Assembly: GCF_039532215.1 (NCBI RefSeq)
Contig: NZ_BAAARN010000001.1
Location: forward strand, 725,028 to 789,027
Length of the DNA stretch: 64,000 nucleotides
Direction: 5' to 3'
Origin: Pedococcus aerophilus
GTDB taxonomy: Bacteria > Actinomycetota > Actinomycetes > Actinomycetales > Dermatophilaceae
The notes under the pieces are model-generated. The model was given only the letters and a program-made list of their open reading frames with translations. It made no database searches and was not told the origin of the DNA. This document shows, piece after piece, positions 44,000 to 51,327 of the stretch (within the stretch, counting starts at the first letter, position 1; every line of letters starts with the position of its first letter). The translations under genes and the position numbers were made by a program.

Positions 44000-46313
44000 C
44001 CCGGCCGTCGACCGAGACCTCGAACGGCACCACCAGGAGGTCCTCGTCGCAGGACGACGACCCGACCAGGAGCTCGAACCGCCCCGGCTCGACCACCCTG
44101 CGGCCCGCCGCGTCGACGATCGAGCACGCCGACACCGGCACAGCCACGGCGACCGGGACCGACTGTCCCGGCTCGACGACGACCTGGGTGAACGACTTCA
44201 GCTCCTTGTCGGCCCAGCTCGCCGATGTCACGAGGTCCCGCACGTAGACCTGCACCGTCTCCAAGGATGGTCGAGTTCCCTTGTTGGACAACGTCACTCG
44301 CGCACGCACCACCCCATCGATGGGGTATGCAGCCGTGCCACCCTCCCCCGTCGCGTCGCCCTCCAGGACGAGGTCGGTGTACTCGACCGTTGTGTAGGAG
44401 AGTCCCTCGCCGAAGGCGTACGCCGGCCGCTGCGTCAGGTCGGCATACCGGTCACCGTGCTGGCCCCGCACCTGGTTGTAGTAGGTCGGCTGCTGGCCGA
44501 CGTGACGGGCGAACGAGATCGGCAGCCGACCGCTGGGCTCGATCTCGCCGAGGAGCAGCTCGGCGACCGCCCGGCCACCCTGCATGCCGGGGTTCGCGAC
44601 CCACACCACGGCAGCGGCGTCGAGCGCGGAGCCCGGGAGGACGAGCGGCTTGGACGCGAGCAGCACCACGACGAGCGGCGTCCCGGTCGCGGCGAGCGCA
44701 TCCAGCAGCGCGACCTGGCCACCGACCAGCTCGAGCGTCGCGGTGGAACGCCCCTCGCCGACGAGCTCGATGCGGTCACCCACCACCGCGACCACGACAT
44801 CGGCCTCCGCAGCGGCAACCACCGCCTCCTCGATGAGGGCTGCGTCCGGGGCGCACGGCGCGGCCACCTGGGGGCGTGGCTGGCCGTCCGGGAAGAACTC
44901 GCCAGCGGGGTCTGCGGCCAGCGTGAGGATGTCGGCGCCGCGGGCGTGGCTGACCGTCCAGTCGTCCGGCACCGCTGCGCGCAGGCCATCGAGCACCGTG
45001 GTGATCATGTCGCGCGGGTGCCCCTCCATGATCCAGTCGGCCTGGCCGGAGGACCCGGCCCAGTCCCCCAGCTGCGTCTGGGCGTCGTCGGCGAGCGGTC
45101 CTACGACGGCGACCCGGCGGGGGGCACCGGCAGGACCGGCCACAGAACCCGCTGCACCCGAAGCGTCGCGCAGCGGCAGGATCCCGGTGTTGCGCAACAG
45201 GACCAGCGACCTGCGGGCCACCTCGAGGTTGAGCTCGGTGTGCGGCGCCGACGCGATGACCTCGCGCTGACGGTCTGCGTCGGGACGACGCGGGTCCTCG
45301 AACAACCCCAGCTCGAACTTCAGCGTCAGGATGCGGCTGACCGCGGCGTGCAGGTCCGTCTCGGCCAAGAGCCCACGCTCGATGGCGTCCAGGGCGCCGT
45401 CGAAGAACTGCGGCGTGGTCATGACCATGTCGTTGCCAGCCTTCACGGCAGCGGCAGCGGCGTGGGTGTGGTCCGGCTGCACCTGCTGCTCCCACACCAT
45501 CCGGCCGACGTTGTCCCAGTCGGTGATGAGCGTCCCGGTGTACCCCCACTCACCGCGCAGCACGTCGCTCAGCAGCCAGTCGTTGATGGTGATCGGGACG
45601 CCGTCCATCGTCTGGTAGCCGAGCATGAACGTCCGACAGCCTTCTGCCGCAACGCGTTCGAACGGCGGCAGGAACCACGACCTCAGCTTGCGCCGCGAGA
45701 TGTCGGCCTCGCTCGCGTCGCGGCCACCCTGCGTCTCGGAGTACCCCGCGAAGTGCTTCGCCGTCGCGAGGATCGCGGTCGGGTCGTCGAGCCCGTCCCC
45801 CTGGTAGCCGCGCACCATCGCCGAGGCGAGCTCACCGAGCAGGTGCGGGTCCTCGCCGAAGGTCTCGTTGACGCGCCCCCACCGCAGGTCCCTCGCGATG
45901 CACAGCACGGGAGAGAAGGTCCAGTGGACCCCGGTCGCGGCGACCTCGACGGCCGTCGCCCGAGCGGCTCGCTCGACCAGCTCGGGATCCCACGAGGCGG
46001 CCATGCCGAGCTGGGTCGGGAAGATCGTGGCGCCCTTGAAGAACGAGTGCCCGTGGATGCAGTCCTCCCCCACGAGCAGCGGGATGCCGAGCCGACTCTG
46101 CGGCACCAGCTCGTGCGCCCGGGCCAGCCGCTCCGGCGACGCGTGCAGGATCGAACCGACATGCGTCGTCAGGACGTGGTCGTCGAGGCCTTCGCGCGCA
46201 TCGAGCTGCATCATCTGCCCGACCTTCTCCTGCACGGTCATCCGCCCGAGGAGATCGGCGACGCGCTCGGCGACGGGGCGGGTGGGGTCGAGGTACGGCA
46301 GCGTCTCGGTCAC
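43992..46313 (-). CDS. GH3 beta-glucosidase/beta-xylosidase-type glycosidase
   Basis: Cytosolic family 3 glycoside hydrolase (no signal peptide), 773 aa with the full three-part architecture. The TIM barrel has KHFAGYSE (186-193) and the nucleophile LITDWDNVG (Asp265). The alpha/beta sandwich contains the likely acid/base region VVAVVGDRIELVGEGRST, and a C-terminal fibronectin-III-like domain ends with FEVSVDG. It probably acts on beta-linked gluco- or xylo-oligosaccharides. The GTG start has TAGCAT seven bases upstream. No CebR-type operator is visible near it, so it seems outside the cello-oligosaccharide regulon seen in this window. Confidence 0.93.
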   Translation of the reverse strand: MTETLPYLDPTRPVAERVADLLGRMTVQEKVGQMMQLDAREGLDDHVLTTHVGSILHASPERLARAHELVPQSRLGIPLLVGEDCIHGHSFFKGATIFPTQLGMAASWDPELVERAARATAVEVAATGVHWTFSPVLCIARDLRWGRVNETFGEDPHLLGELASAMVRGYQGDGLDDPTAILATAKHFAGYSETQGGRDASEADISRRKLRSWFLPPFERVAAEGCRTFMLGYQTMDGVPITINDWLLSDVLRGEWGYTGTLITDWDNVGRMVWEQQVQPDHTHAAAAAVKAGNDMVMTTPQFFDGALDAIERGLLAETDLHAAVSRILTLKFELGLFEDPRRPDADRQREVIASAPHTELNLEVARRSLVLLRNTGILPLRDASGAAGSVAGPAGAPRRVAVVGPLADDAQTQLGDWAGSSGQADWIMEGHPRDMITTVLDGLRAAVPDDWTVSHARGADILTLAADPAGEFFPDGQPRPQVAAPCAPDAALIEEAVVAAAEADVVVAVVGDRIELVGEGRSTATLELVGGQVALLDALAATGTPLVVVLLASKPLVLPGSALDAAAVVWVANPGMQGGRAVAELLLGEIEPSGRLPISFARHVGQQPTYYNQVRGQHGDRYADLTQRPAYAFGEGLSYTTVEYTDLVLEGDATGEGGTAAYPIDGVVRARVTLSNKGTRPSLETVQVYVRDLVTSASWADKELKSFTQVVVEPGQSVPVAVAVPVSACSIVDAAGRRVVEPGRFELLVGSSSCDEDLLVVPFEVSVDGRVS

Positions 46314-46320
46314 CCTGACG

Positions 46321-46326
46321 ATGCTA
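46321..46326 (-). promoter_or_regulatory. -10 box of a leaderless promoter (GH3)
   Basis: TAGCAT on the minus strand, seven bases before the GTG at 46313. Confidence 0.6.
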
Positions 46327-46355
46327 GGCCCGGACGGCGTGGGTCCGCAGACGCG

Positions 46356-46928
46356 TCAGGGCGTGCGGGACGAGGCCTCGACGAGCACCCTGCCCAGGTG
46401 GCGCATCTCCGCACGGAGGGTGTCGTCGTCCATGTCGACGAGATGCGGGTCGGCGCCGGCGTGCGCGATGCCGAGCGCGAGCAGCGGCACCGCCACGGCT
46501 CGACGCTGGCTGGGCTCGGGTCCGAGCAGCTGCTCGCCGAGTCTCGTGGTGAGGTCGTTGAAGTCCTCGTGCGCCTCGAGGATCCGCGTCACCTCCGGGT
46601 CGCTCAGCATCGAGGCCACGACCTGGCGGTGGGCGAGCACGACGTCGATGAGCCCGTCGAGCGCCACCACGGTCGACTCCTCCGGGGTCGGCGCCGCCTC
46701 GGCCGCCTCGATGTGGCCGCGCAGCTGCTCGACGGCGCTCTCGACGACCGCGAGGACGATGTCCTCCTTGGCGTGGAACTGGTAGTAGACCGCTGCCTTG
46801 GTCACCCCGAGGTGGTCACCGATCATCTGCAACGACGTGCCGCTGACCCCGTGCAGGGCGAACAGCTCGAGGGCCGCCGCGAGGACCCTGGCGCGGCCCT
46901 GACCCCGTGGTGCCTGCGGCCTGGCCAT
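46356..46928 (-). CDS. TetR-family regulator of the adjacent MMPL exporter
   Basis: TetR repressor: an N-terminal helix-turn-helix (ALELFALHGVSGTSLQMIGDHLGVTKAAVYYQFHAKEDI region, residues about 19-57, shown only by position) and an all-helical ligand domain. Length 190 aa is typical. It is divergent from the MMPL transporter gene, and two related palindromes lie between them, so it most likely represses the exporter. GAGGGGA precedes the ATG. The ligand, likely a lipid or drug-like compound, is not known. Confidence 0.92.
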   Translation of the reverse strand: MARPQAPRGQGRARVLAAALELFALHGVSGTSLQMIGDHLGVTKAAVYYQFHAKEDIVLAVVESAVEQLRGHIEAAEAAPTPEESTVVALDGLIDVVLAHRQVVASMLSDPEVTRILEAHEDFNDLTTRLGEQLLGPEPSQRRAVAVPLLALGIAHAGADPHLVDMDDDTLRAEMRHLGRVLVEASSRTP

Positions 46929-47023
46929 CGTGTCCCCTCGTTCGTATGGCGCGCCGGAACCGTGCCCGGCGCGGGCGTCGGCGACCGCTCGTCGGCCGTG
47001 ACGGCGGCCACGGTAGCACCGTA

Positions 47024-47064
47024 GTTAGCCGATCGGCTTGTTCCAGCCTTGCCGATCGACTAAC
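47024..47064. promoter_or_regulatory. Paired TetR operators between regulator and MMPL gene
   Basis: GTTAGCCGATCGGC (47024-47037) and GCCGATCGACTAAC (47051-47064) form an inverted repeat with one mismatch. Each half is itself a near-palindrome around CGATCG, consensus TTAGnCGATCGnCTAA. The centres are 23 bp apart. Confidence 0.8.
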
Positions 47065-47116
47065 TTGATGAGTGGCCGACCACCCGGGTCGACCGTCACG
47101 CACGGGGAGCTCACCG

Positions 47117-49363
47117 ATGGCCAATCTTCTCTACCGGATCGGGCGCCTCGGCTTCCGCCGTCGTGGCGTGGTCGCCTCGGTCTGGCTGGTGCTGCTCGGT
47201 GCCCTCGTGGCGACGGTGGTCTCGGTCGGGACCGCGCCGACGGCCGGGGTGGCCATCCCCGGCACCGAGTCGCAGCGGGCGCTGGACTCCTTGGCTCGCG
47301 AGTTCCCCCAGGCCAGTGGTGCGGCCGGCACGGTCGTCGTCCGGGCGCCCGAGGGCCAGAGCGTCGCCGACGAGGCCAACCAGCCCACCGTCGCCGGCAT
47401 CGTGGCCCGGGCCGCGAAGCTGCCCGGGGTCGTCGGCGCGGTGAGCCCCTACGACTCCAAGGCGATCAGCCAGGACGGCCGCTACGCCTTGGTGACGGTG
47501 CAGTTCAAGGAGACCTCCGACGCGCTCACGCCCGAGCAGCGCACCGCATACGAGGAGCTCGGGGAGTCCGCACCGGCGGGCTGGACCGTCGCTGCGGGCG
47601 GTGAGCCACTCATGACCGAACCCGAGGTCGGGTCCACCGAGGCGATCGGTGTCGCAGTCGCCCTCGTGGTGCTGCTCATGACGTTCGGCTCCCTGGTCGC
47701 CGCCGGCATGACCATGGTCAACGCCCTCATCGGCGTCGGTGTCGGGCTGCTCGGACTACTCCTCGCCGGGCACCTGTTCGAGATGACGAGCGTGACGCCG
47801 GTGCTGGCCCTCATGCTCGGCCTCGCCGTCGGCATCGACTACTCGCTGTTCATCACCTCGCGCTACCGCCACAACCTCGCGACCGGCCTCGGCCGCGAGG
47901 AGGCAGCCGGCCGGGCCATCGGCACCGCCGGGTCCGCGGTCGTGTTCGCCGGGCTCACCGTCGTCATCGCCCTCGCCGGCCTGTCCGTCGTCGGCATCCC
48001 CTTCCTCACCGCCATGGGCCTCGCCGCCGCCGGCACGGTCGCTGTGGCCGTCCTTGTGGCGATCACGCTGCTCCCGGCGCTGCTCGGGTTCGCCGGCGAC
48101 CGCGTCCTGCCCCGCTCCCAGCGCAGGGCCGGGGCGGCCTCCGCGACCAGTGCGACCGACCCCGACGGGGCAGGCCGCGGCTTCGGCTGGGGCCGGGCCA
48201 TGGTGCGGCTGCGCATCCCCGTCATCCTCGGCGGGATCGTCCTGCTCGGCGCCGTCGCGCTGCCCGCCGCCGACATGCGCCTGGCACTGCCGGACGACGG
48301 CACCGCCCCGGTCGGCACGAGCAAGCGCGTGGCCTACGACCTCATCGCCGAGGGCTTCGGCCCCGGCTTCAACGGCCGCCTCGTCATGGTCGTCCACGGT
48401 GACGACCCGGCCACGGTCCAGCGGGCCGTCACCGAGGCGAGCGCCGTCATGGCGAGGACCAAGGACGTCGTCGCCGTCGCACCGGGTGGGGTCAGCGCCG
48501 ATGGACGTACGGCGCTCGTGGCGGTCATCCCCGCCTCCGGCCCTTCCGACGCAGCCACCTTCGACCTCGTGCGGGACCTGCGCGAGGGGGTCGCTCCGAC
48601 CGCAGACACCACCGGGACCGACATCGCCCTCACCGGGGCGACGGCCGCCGGCGTGGACGTCTCCGACAAGCTCAGCGACGCCCTGCCGGTCTACCTGCTC
48701 GTCGTCGTGGGGCTGAGCTTCGTCCTGCTGACCCTGGTCTTCCGCTCGCTGCTCGTCCCGCTCAAGGCCACCGCCGGGTTCCTACTCACCGTCGGCGCGA
48801 CCTTCGGCGCCACCGTCGCGATCTTCCAGTGGGGTTGGCTGGCCGACCTCGTCGGGCTCCAGACGCCCGGACCGCTCGTGAGCTTCCTGCCGATCCTGCT
48901 CATCGGAATCCTCTTCGGCCTGGCCATGGACTACGAGGTGTTCCTCGTGTCGCGCATGCGTGAGGACTTCGTCCACGGGCAGGGCGCGCGCGCCGCCGTC
49001 GTCTCCGGGGTCGGCCACGGGGCGCGGGTCGTGGTGGCCGCAGCCCTCATCATGATCTCGGTGTTCGCCGGCTTCATGCTCGTCGACGACCCGATCATCA
49101 AGTCGATGGGCTTCGCCCTGGCGTTCGGGGTGCTCGTGGACGCGTTCGTCGTCCGGCTCTCGCTGGTCCCGGCGATCATGTCGTTCCTCGGCGACGCCGC
49201 TTGGTGGCTCCCCCGCTGGCTCGACCGGGTCCTGCCCCGCGTCGACATCGAGGGCGAGACCCTCCCGCCGGTCGACACGACCGCGAGGGGAGCCGGCAGC
49301 GCTGCGGGGGCCGACGCCGGTCGGACGGGTTCGCGCGAGCTCGCCGACGCCGTGGAGGGCTAG
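47117..49363 (+). CDS. MMPL/RND family transporter
   Basis: Proton-driven exporter of the MMPL type, 748 aa with about 12 membrane helices and two external porter loops (after helix 1 and helix 7). The two proton-relay Asp-Tyr motifs are visible: GLAVGIDYSLFITSRYR in the first half and GLAMDYEVFLVSRMRED in the second. MMPL proteins export lipids, siderophores or drugs. The TetR regulator next door with doubled operators suggests inducible efflux. The ATG is chosen for the GGGGAG sequence seven bases upstream; a GTG 45 bases earlier is possible. Its stop codon shares the CTAG tetranucleotide with the convergent gene's stop. Confidence 0.93.
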   Translation: MANLLYRIGRLGFRRRGVVASVWLVLLGALVATVVSVGTAPTAGVAIPGTESQRALDSLAREFPQASGAAGTVVVRAPEGQSVADEANQPTVAGIVARAAKLPGVVGAVSPYDSKAISQDGRYALVTVQFKETSDALTPEQRTAYEELGESAPAGWTVAAGGEPLMTEPEVGSTEAIGVAVALVVLLMTFGSLVAAGMTMVNALIGVGVGLLGLLLAGHLFEMTSVTPVLALMLGLAVGIDYSLFITSRYRHNLATGLGREEAAGRAIGTAGSAVVFAGLTVVIALAGLSVVGIPFLTAMGLAAAGTVAVAVLVAITLLPALLGFAGDRVLPRSQRRAGAASATSATDPDGAGRGFGWGRAMVRLRIPVILGGIVLLGAVALPAADMRLALPDDGTAPVGTSKRVAYDLIAEGFGPGFNGRLVMVVHGDDPATVQRAVTEASAVMARTKDVVAVAPGGVSADGRTALVAVIPASGPSDAATFDLVRDLREGVAPTADTTGTDIALTGATAAGVDVSDKLSDALPVYLLVVVGLSFVLLTLVFRSLLVPLKATAGFLLTVGATFGATVAIFQWGWLADLVGLQTPGPLVSFLPILLIGILFGLAMDYEVFLVSRMREDFVHGQGARAAVVSGVGHGARVVVAAALIMISVFAGFMLVDDPIIKSMGFALAFGVLVDAFVVRLSLVPAIMSFLGDAAWWLPRWLDRVLPRVDIEGETLPPVDTTARGAGSAAGADAGRTGSRELADAVEG

Positions 49364-49881
49364 GAGATCTTCGAGGACCGCGCCGACGGGGCCGACTGGT
49401 CCTGTCGGCCCTCGGCGGCGGCCGCGAAGTCGCGGTGGACGCGGGTCAGTACCAGGGCGCCGTCACGACCCAGGCGCACCCCGAAGCTGTTGCGCCAGTC
49501 GTTGACGACGAACATGGCCAGCCCGACGACGCTGAGCAGCAACAGCATCCACGGGGCCGAGGCCCCGGCCACGCCCACGACCCCGGCGAGGACGATCCCG
49601 GCCCAGAACGTCACCGAGGCGGCCCGGCGCAGGGTCCGGTACCGCTGCCACGCCTCGGCGCGGAACGGCACGAGGATGTCGTACGACCTCGACGACGCCG
49701 AGCTGACGAAGAGCCAGGCGACCAGCCCGAACACGATGGTCGCGCCCGCCCAGGAGGGTGCTGCCCGACCGCGGACGCGGACCCGGTCACCGGTGGGGAC
49801 ACCCGTCTTGAGGCAGACCGCAGGCAGTGGTGGTTCGGTCGGCACGTCCGGGGCGGGCGGGCTGATCAGGACGGTGGCCAT
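49360..49881 (-). CDS. Hypothetical membrane protein with two helices
   Basis: I recognise no named family. 173 residues: a proline-rich start with VCLKTGVPTGDRVRVRGR (a Cys/Lys-Thr-Gly motif common at the N-terminus of some actinobacterial membrane proteins of unknown function), a helix at about 45-62, a central basic stretch (FRAEAWQRYRTLRRAA), a helical hairpin at about 88-122, then VNDWRNSFGVRLGRDGALVLTRVHRDFA. TATCCT six bases before the ATG supports this start. The stop overlaps that of the MMPL gene, tail to tail. Confidence 0.72.
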   Translation of the reverse strand: MATVLISPPAPDVPTEPPLPAVCLKTGVPTGDRVRVRGRAAPSWAGATIVFGLVAWLFVSSASSRSYDILVPFRAEAWQRYRTLRRAASVTFWAGIVLAGVVGVAGASAPWMLLLLSVVGLAMFVVNDWRNSFGVRLGRDGALVLTRVHRDFAAAAEGRQDQSAPSARSSKIS

Positions 49882-49887
49882 GCCGAG

Positions 49888-49893
49888 AGGATA
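49888..49893 (-). promoter_or_regulatory. -10 box of a leaderless promoter (membrane protein)
   Basis: TATCCT on the minus strand, six bases before the ATG at 49881. Confidence 0.7.
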
Positions 49894-49917
49894 GGCCGAC
49901 ACCTAGCGGTTCCGGGG

Positions 49918-50760
49918 TCAGAATCCTCCACCGAAGTCGCCGCCCCCGCCGAAGTCACCCCCGCCGAAACCACCGCCACCGAAGTCGCTGCCACCGCCGA
50001 AGTCCCCGCTGCCGAAACCCCCCGCGTCGTAGCCGGCGGAGTCGAAAGCACCCGCGTCGCCGGTGGTGTCGGCGCCGGCCTCGGTGCCGACGTCGCTGCC
50101 GGCGTCGGGGCCCGCGGCGCTGTCGGTGCCATCGGTGCCGTCGTCCGCAGCATCCGCCGAGTCACCAGTGGTCCCAGCAGAATCCGTCGCGTCCGTCGCC
50201 TCGGGCGAGGAGTCGAAGTCGGTCAGCAGGGCGTCCGCGACCATCGATCCCACGACGACACCGGCGATGGTGCCCATCATCGAACCCATCACCGTCCCGC
50301 CCAGACCCAGTCCACCGGCACCCCTGCCCAGACCACCACCGCCGCGTCCCCCGAAGGCCTGCTCGAGGAAGCCGGGACGGCGCAGCTCCGCACGCGTGGC
50401 GAACCGCGCCATCGACTGCGGGTCGTCGCTCGGCACCTGCTCCCCCGGCGGGAGGTCGCGCGAGAGCTCGGCGAGCACCTGGCGCCGCTGCTCGGGGCCG
50501 AGCTGCGCGAAGGCCTCGGCGTGCACCTGCTCGAGCGACTCCGGCGGGGCGGTCCTCAGCAGGTAGCGGTACCGCGCCACCGCGCGCTCGTCCACCGCGC
50601 GCTGCTGCGCCCCCGGGTCGGTGGTCGAGGCCCCGGCCGAGGGGCCGGCGCCATACCGGGCGGGAGCGGTGACGGGGCTGGGAGATGAGGTGGACCCGGT
50701 GCCCTGCGGCGGGTAGGTCTCGCGGGCCTCGCGGCCCAGCAGTCGGTCGAGGAATCCCAT
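49918..50760 (-). CDS. Glycine-rich protein with conserved N-terminal helical domain
   Basis: 280 residues in four parts: a short conserved start MGFLDRLLG, a disordered Pro/Ser/Thr segment, a helical domain (about 50-120: YRYLLRTAPPESLEQVHAEAFAQLG region and QRRQVLAELSRDLPPGE), a small glycine-rich hydrophobic hairpin (VMGSMMGTIAGVVVGSMVADALL, possibly membrane-active), then an Asp/Ser/Thr/Gly tail that ends in repeated DFGGG units. Relatives are sometimes labelled cation-transporting ATPase, but I see no ATPase motif. The repeats are aromatic-glycine type, as in phase-separating or adhesive proteins. The function is unknown. Confidence 0.75.
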   Translation of the reverse strand: MGFLDRLLGREARETYPPQGTGSTSSPSPVTAPARYGAGPSAGASTTDPGAQQRAVDERAVARYRYLLRTAPPESLEQVHAEAFAQLGPEQRRQVLAELSRDLPPGEQVPSDDPQSMARFATRAELRRPGFLEQAFGGRGGGGLGRGAGGLGLGGTVMGSMMGTIAGVVVGSMVADALLTDFDSSPEATDATDSAGTTGDSADAADDGTDGTDSAAGPDAGSDVGTEAGADTTGDAGAFDSAGYDAGGFGSGDFGGGSDFGGGGFGGGDFGGGGDFGGGF

Positions 50761-50901
50761 GACGCACTCCGTCTGGTCGGCGGGGCGCACGGTGCCCGCG
50801 GTGCCTCCAGCCTGCAACGGCGGCGACCGGGACGCAAAGGGGGGACGAGCGTTCAGGGCTCGAGCCCCACGGCGCGACGAGGGCGCCGCGGCGAGGTCAG
50901 G

Positions 50902-51066
50902 TCAGGCGTACGGGAGGGAGGAGGCGTCGCCGCCGACCGCGACAGCGACCGGCTCACCGCTGGTCGACCGGGCAGAAGCGGGGTACCCCACACCGTCGCG
51001 GGCGTCGAGCACGGACGTGTCGTCCTCCATCACCGGGACGAAGCGCTCCAGGAAAAGCTGCCACAT
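50902..51066 (-). CDS. Possible small protein (54 aa)
   Basis: ATG start, with the first codons reading MWQLFLERFVPVMEDD, then DARDGVGYPASARS and an Ala/Val/Gly-rich end with SSLPYA. The codon use is GC-rich in third positions, as in real genes here. The upstream AAGGGTAGGT is a mediocre ribosome-binding site. No family is recognised. It lies in an otherwise empty intergenic region. I rate it as possible, not proven. Confidence 0.35.
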   Translation of the reverse strand: MWQLFLERFVPVMEDDTSVLDARDGVGYPASARSTSGEPVAVAVGGDASSLPYA

Positions 51067-51197
51067 GTCCACACCTACCCTTCTGCGGGATCAGCGACAT
51101 CGCCGATCTGGGTCTACCGCGCAGCATCGAGCATGCAACCCGTGATGGTGCGGCGCCTCGCCGCAGCGGGGCACCTCAACCATTCTGCGGACAGTCT

Positions 51198-51236
51198 CAC
51201 CCGTTCGTATGAGGCCCGGCAACCAGCGAACGGGTG
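51198..51236 (+). promoter_or_regulatory. Inverted repeat in the leader of the M15/VCBS gene
   Basis: CACCCGTTCG and CGAACGGGTG form a perfect 10-bp stem with a 19-nt loop. About 10 bp further on, GGACCG pairs with CGGTCC. A folded 5' leader or an operator is possible. Confidence 0.4.
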
Positions 51237-51327
51237 CATCCGGGACCGAACCGCGCTGGAGACGGTCCAAATGCCACAAACTGACACCCGCGTCTCCCCC
51301 CACACGCACCCTGTCACCGGAGTTGTC

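Larger units (their letters stand above)
50761..51327. other. Long intergenic region before the M15/VCBS gene
   Basis: This 567-bp stretch holds one possible 54-codon gene on the minus strand (50902-51066) and, nearer to the secreted-protein gene, a leader-like segment with inverted repeats. I see no RNA gene, repeat family or clear promoter in the remainder. Confidence 0.6.

Noticed and set aside
43992..46313. GH3 glycosidase as part of the CebR-type regulon
   Set aside because: No TGGGAGCGCTCCCA-like site was seen near its promoter.
51070..51327. c-di-AMP (ydaO-type) riboswitch before the wall enzyme
   Set aside because: The context fits, but I could not recognise the conserved core sequence; only simple stems are visible.
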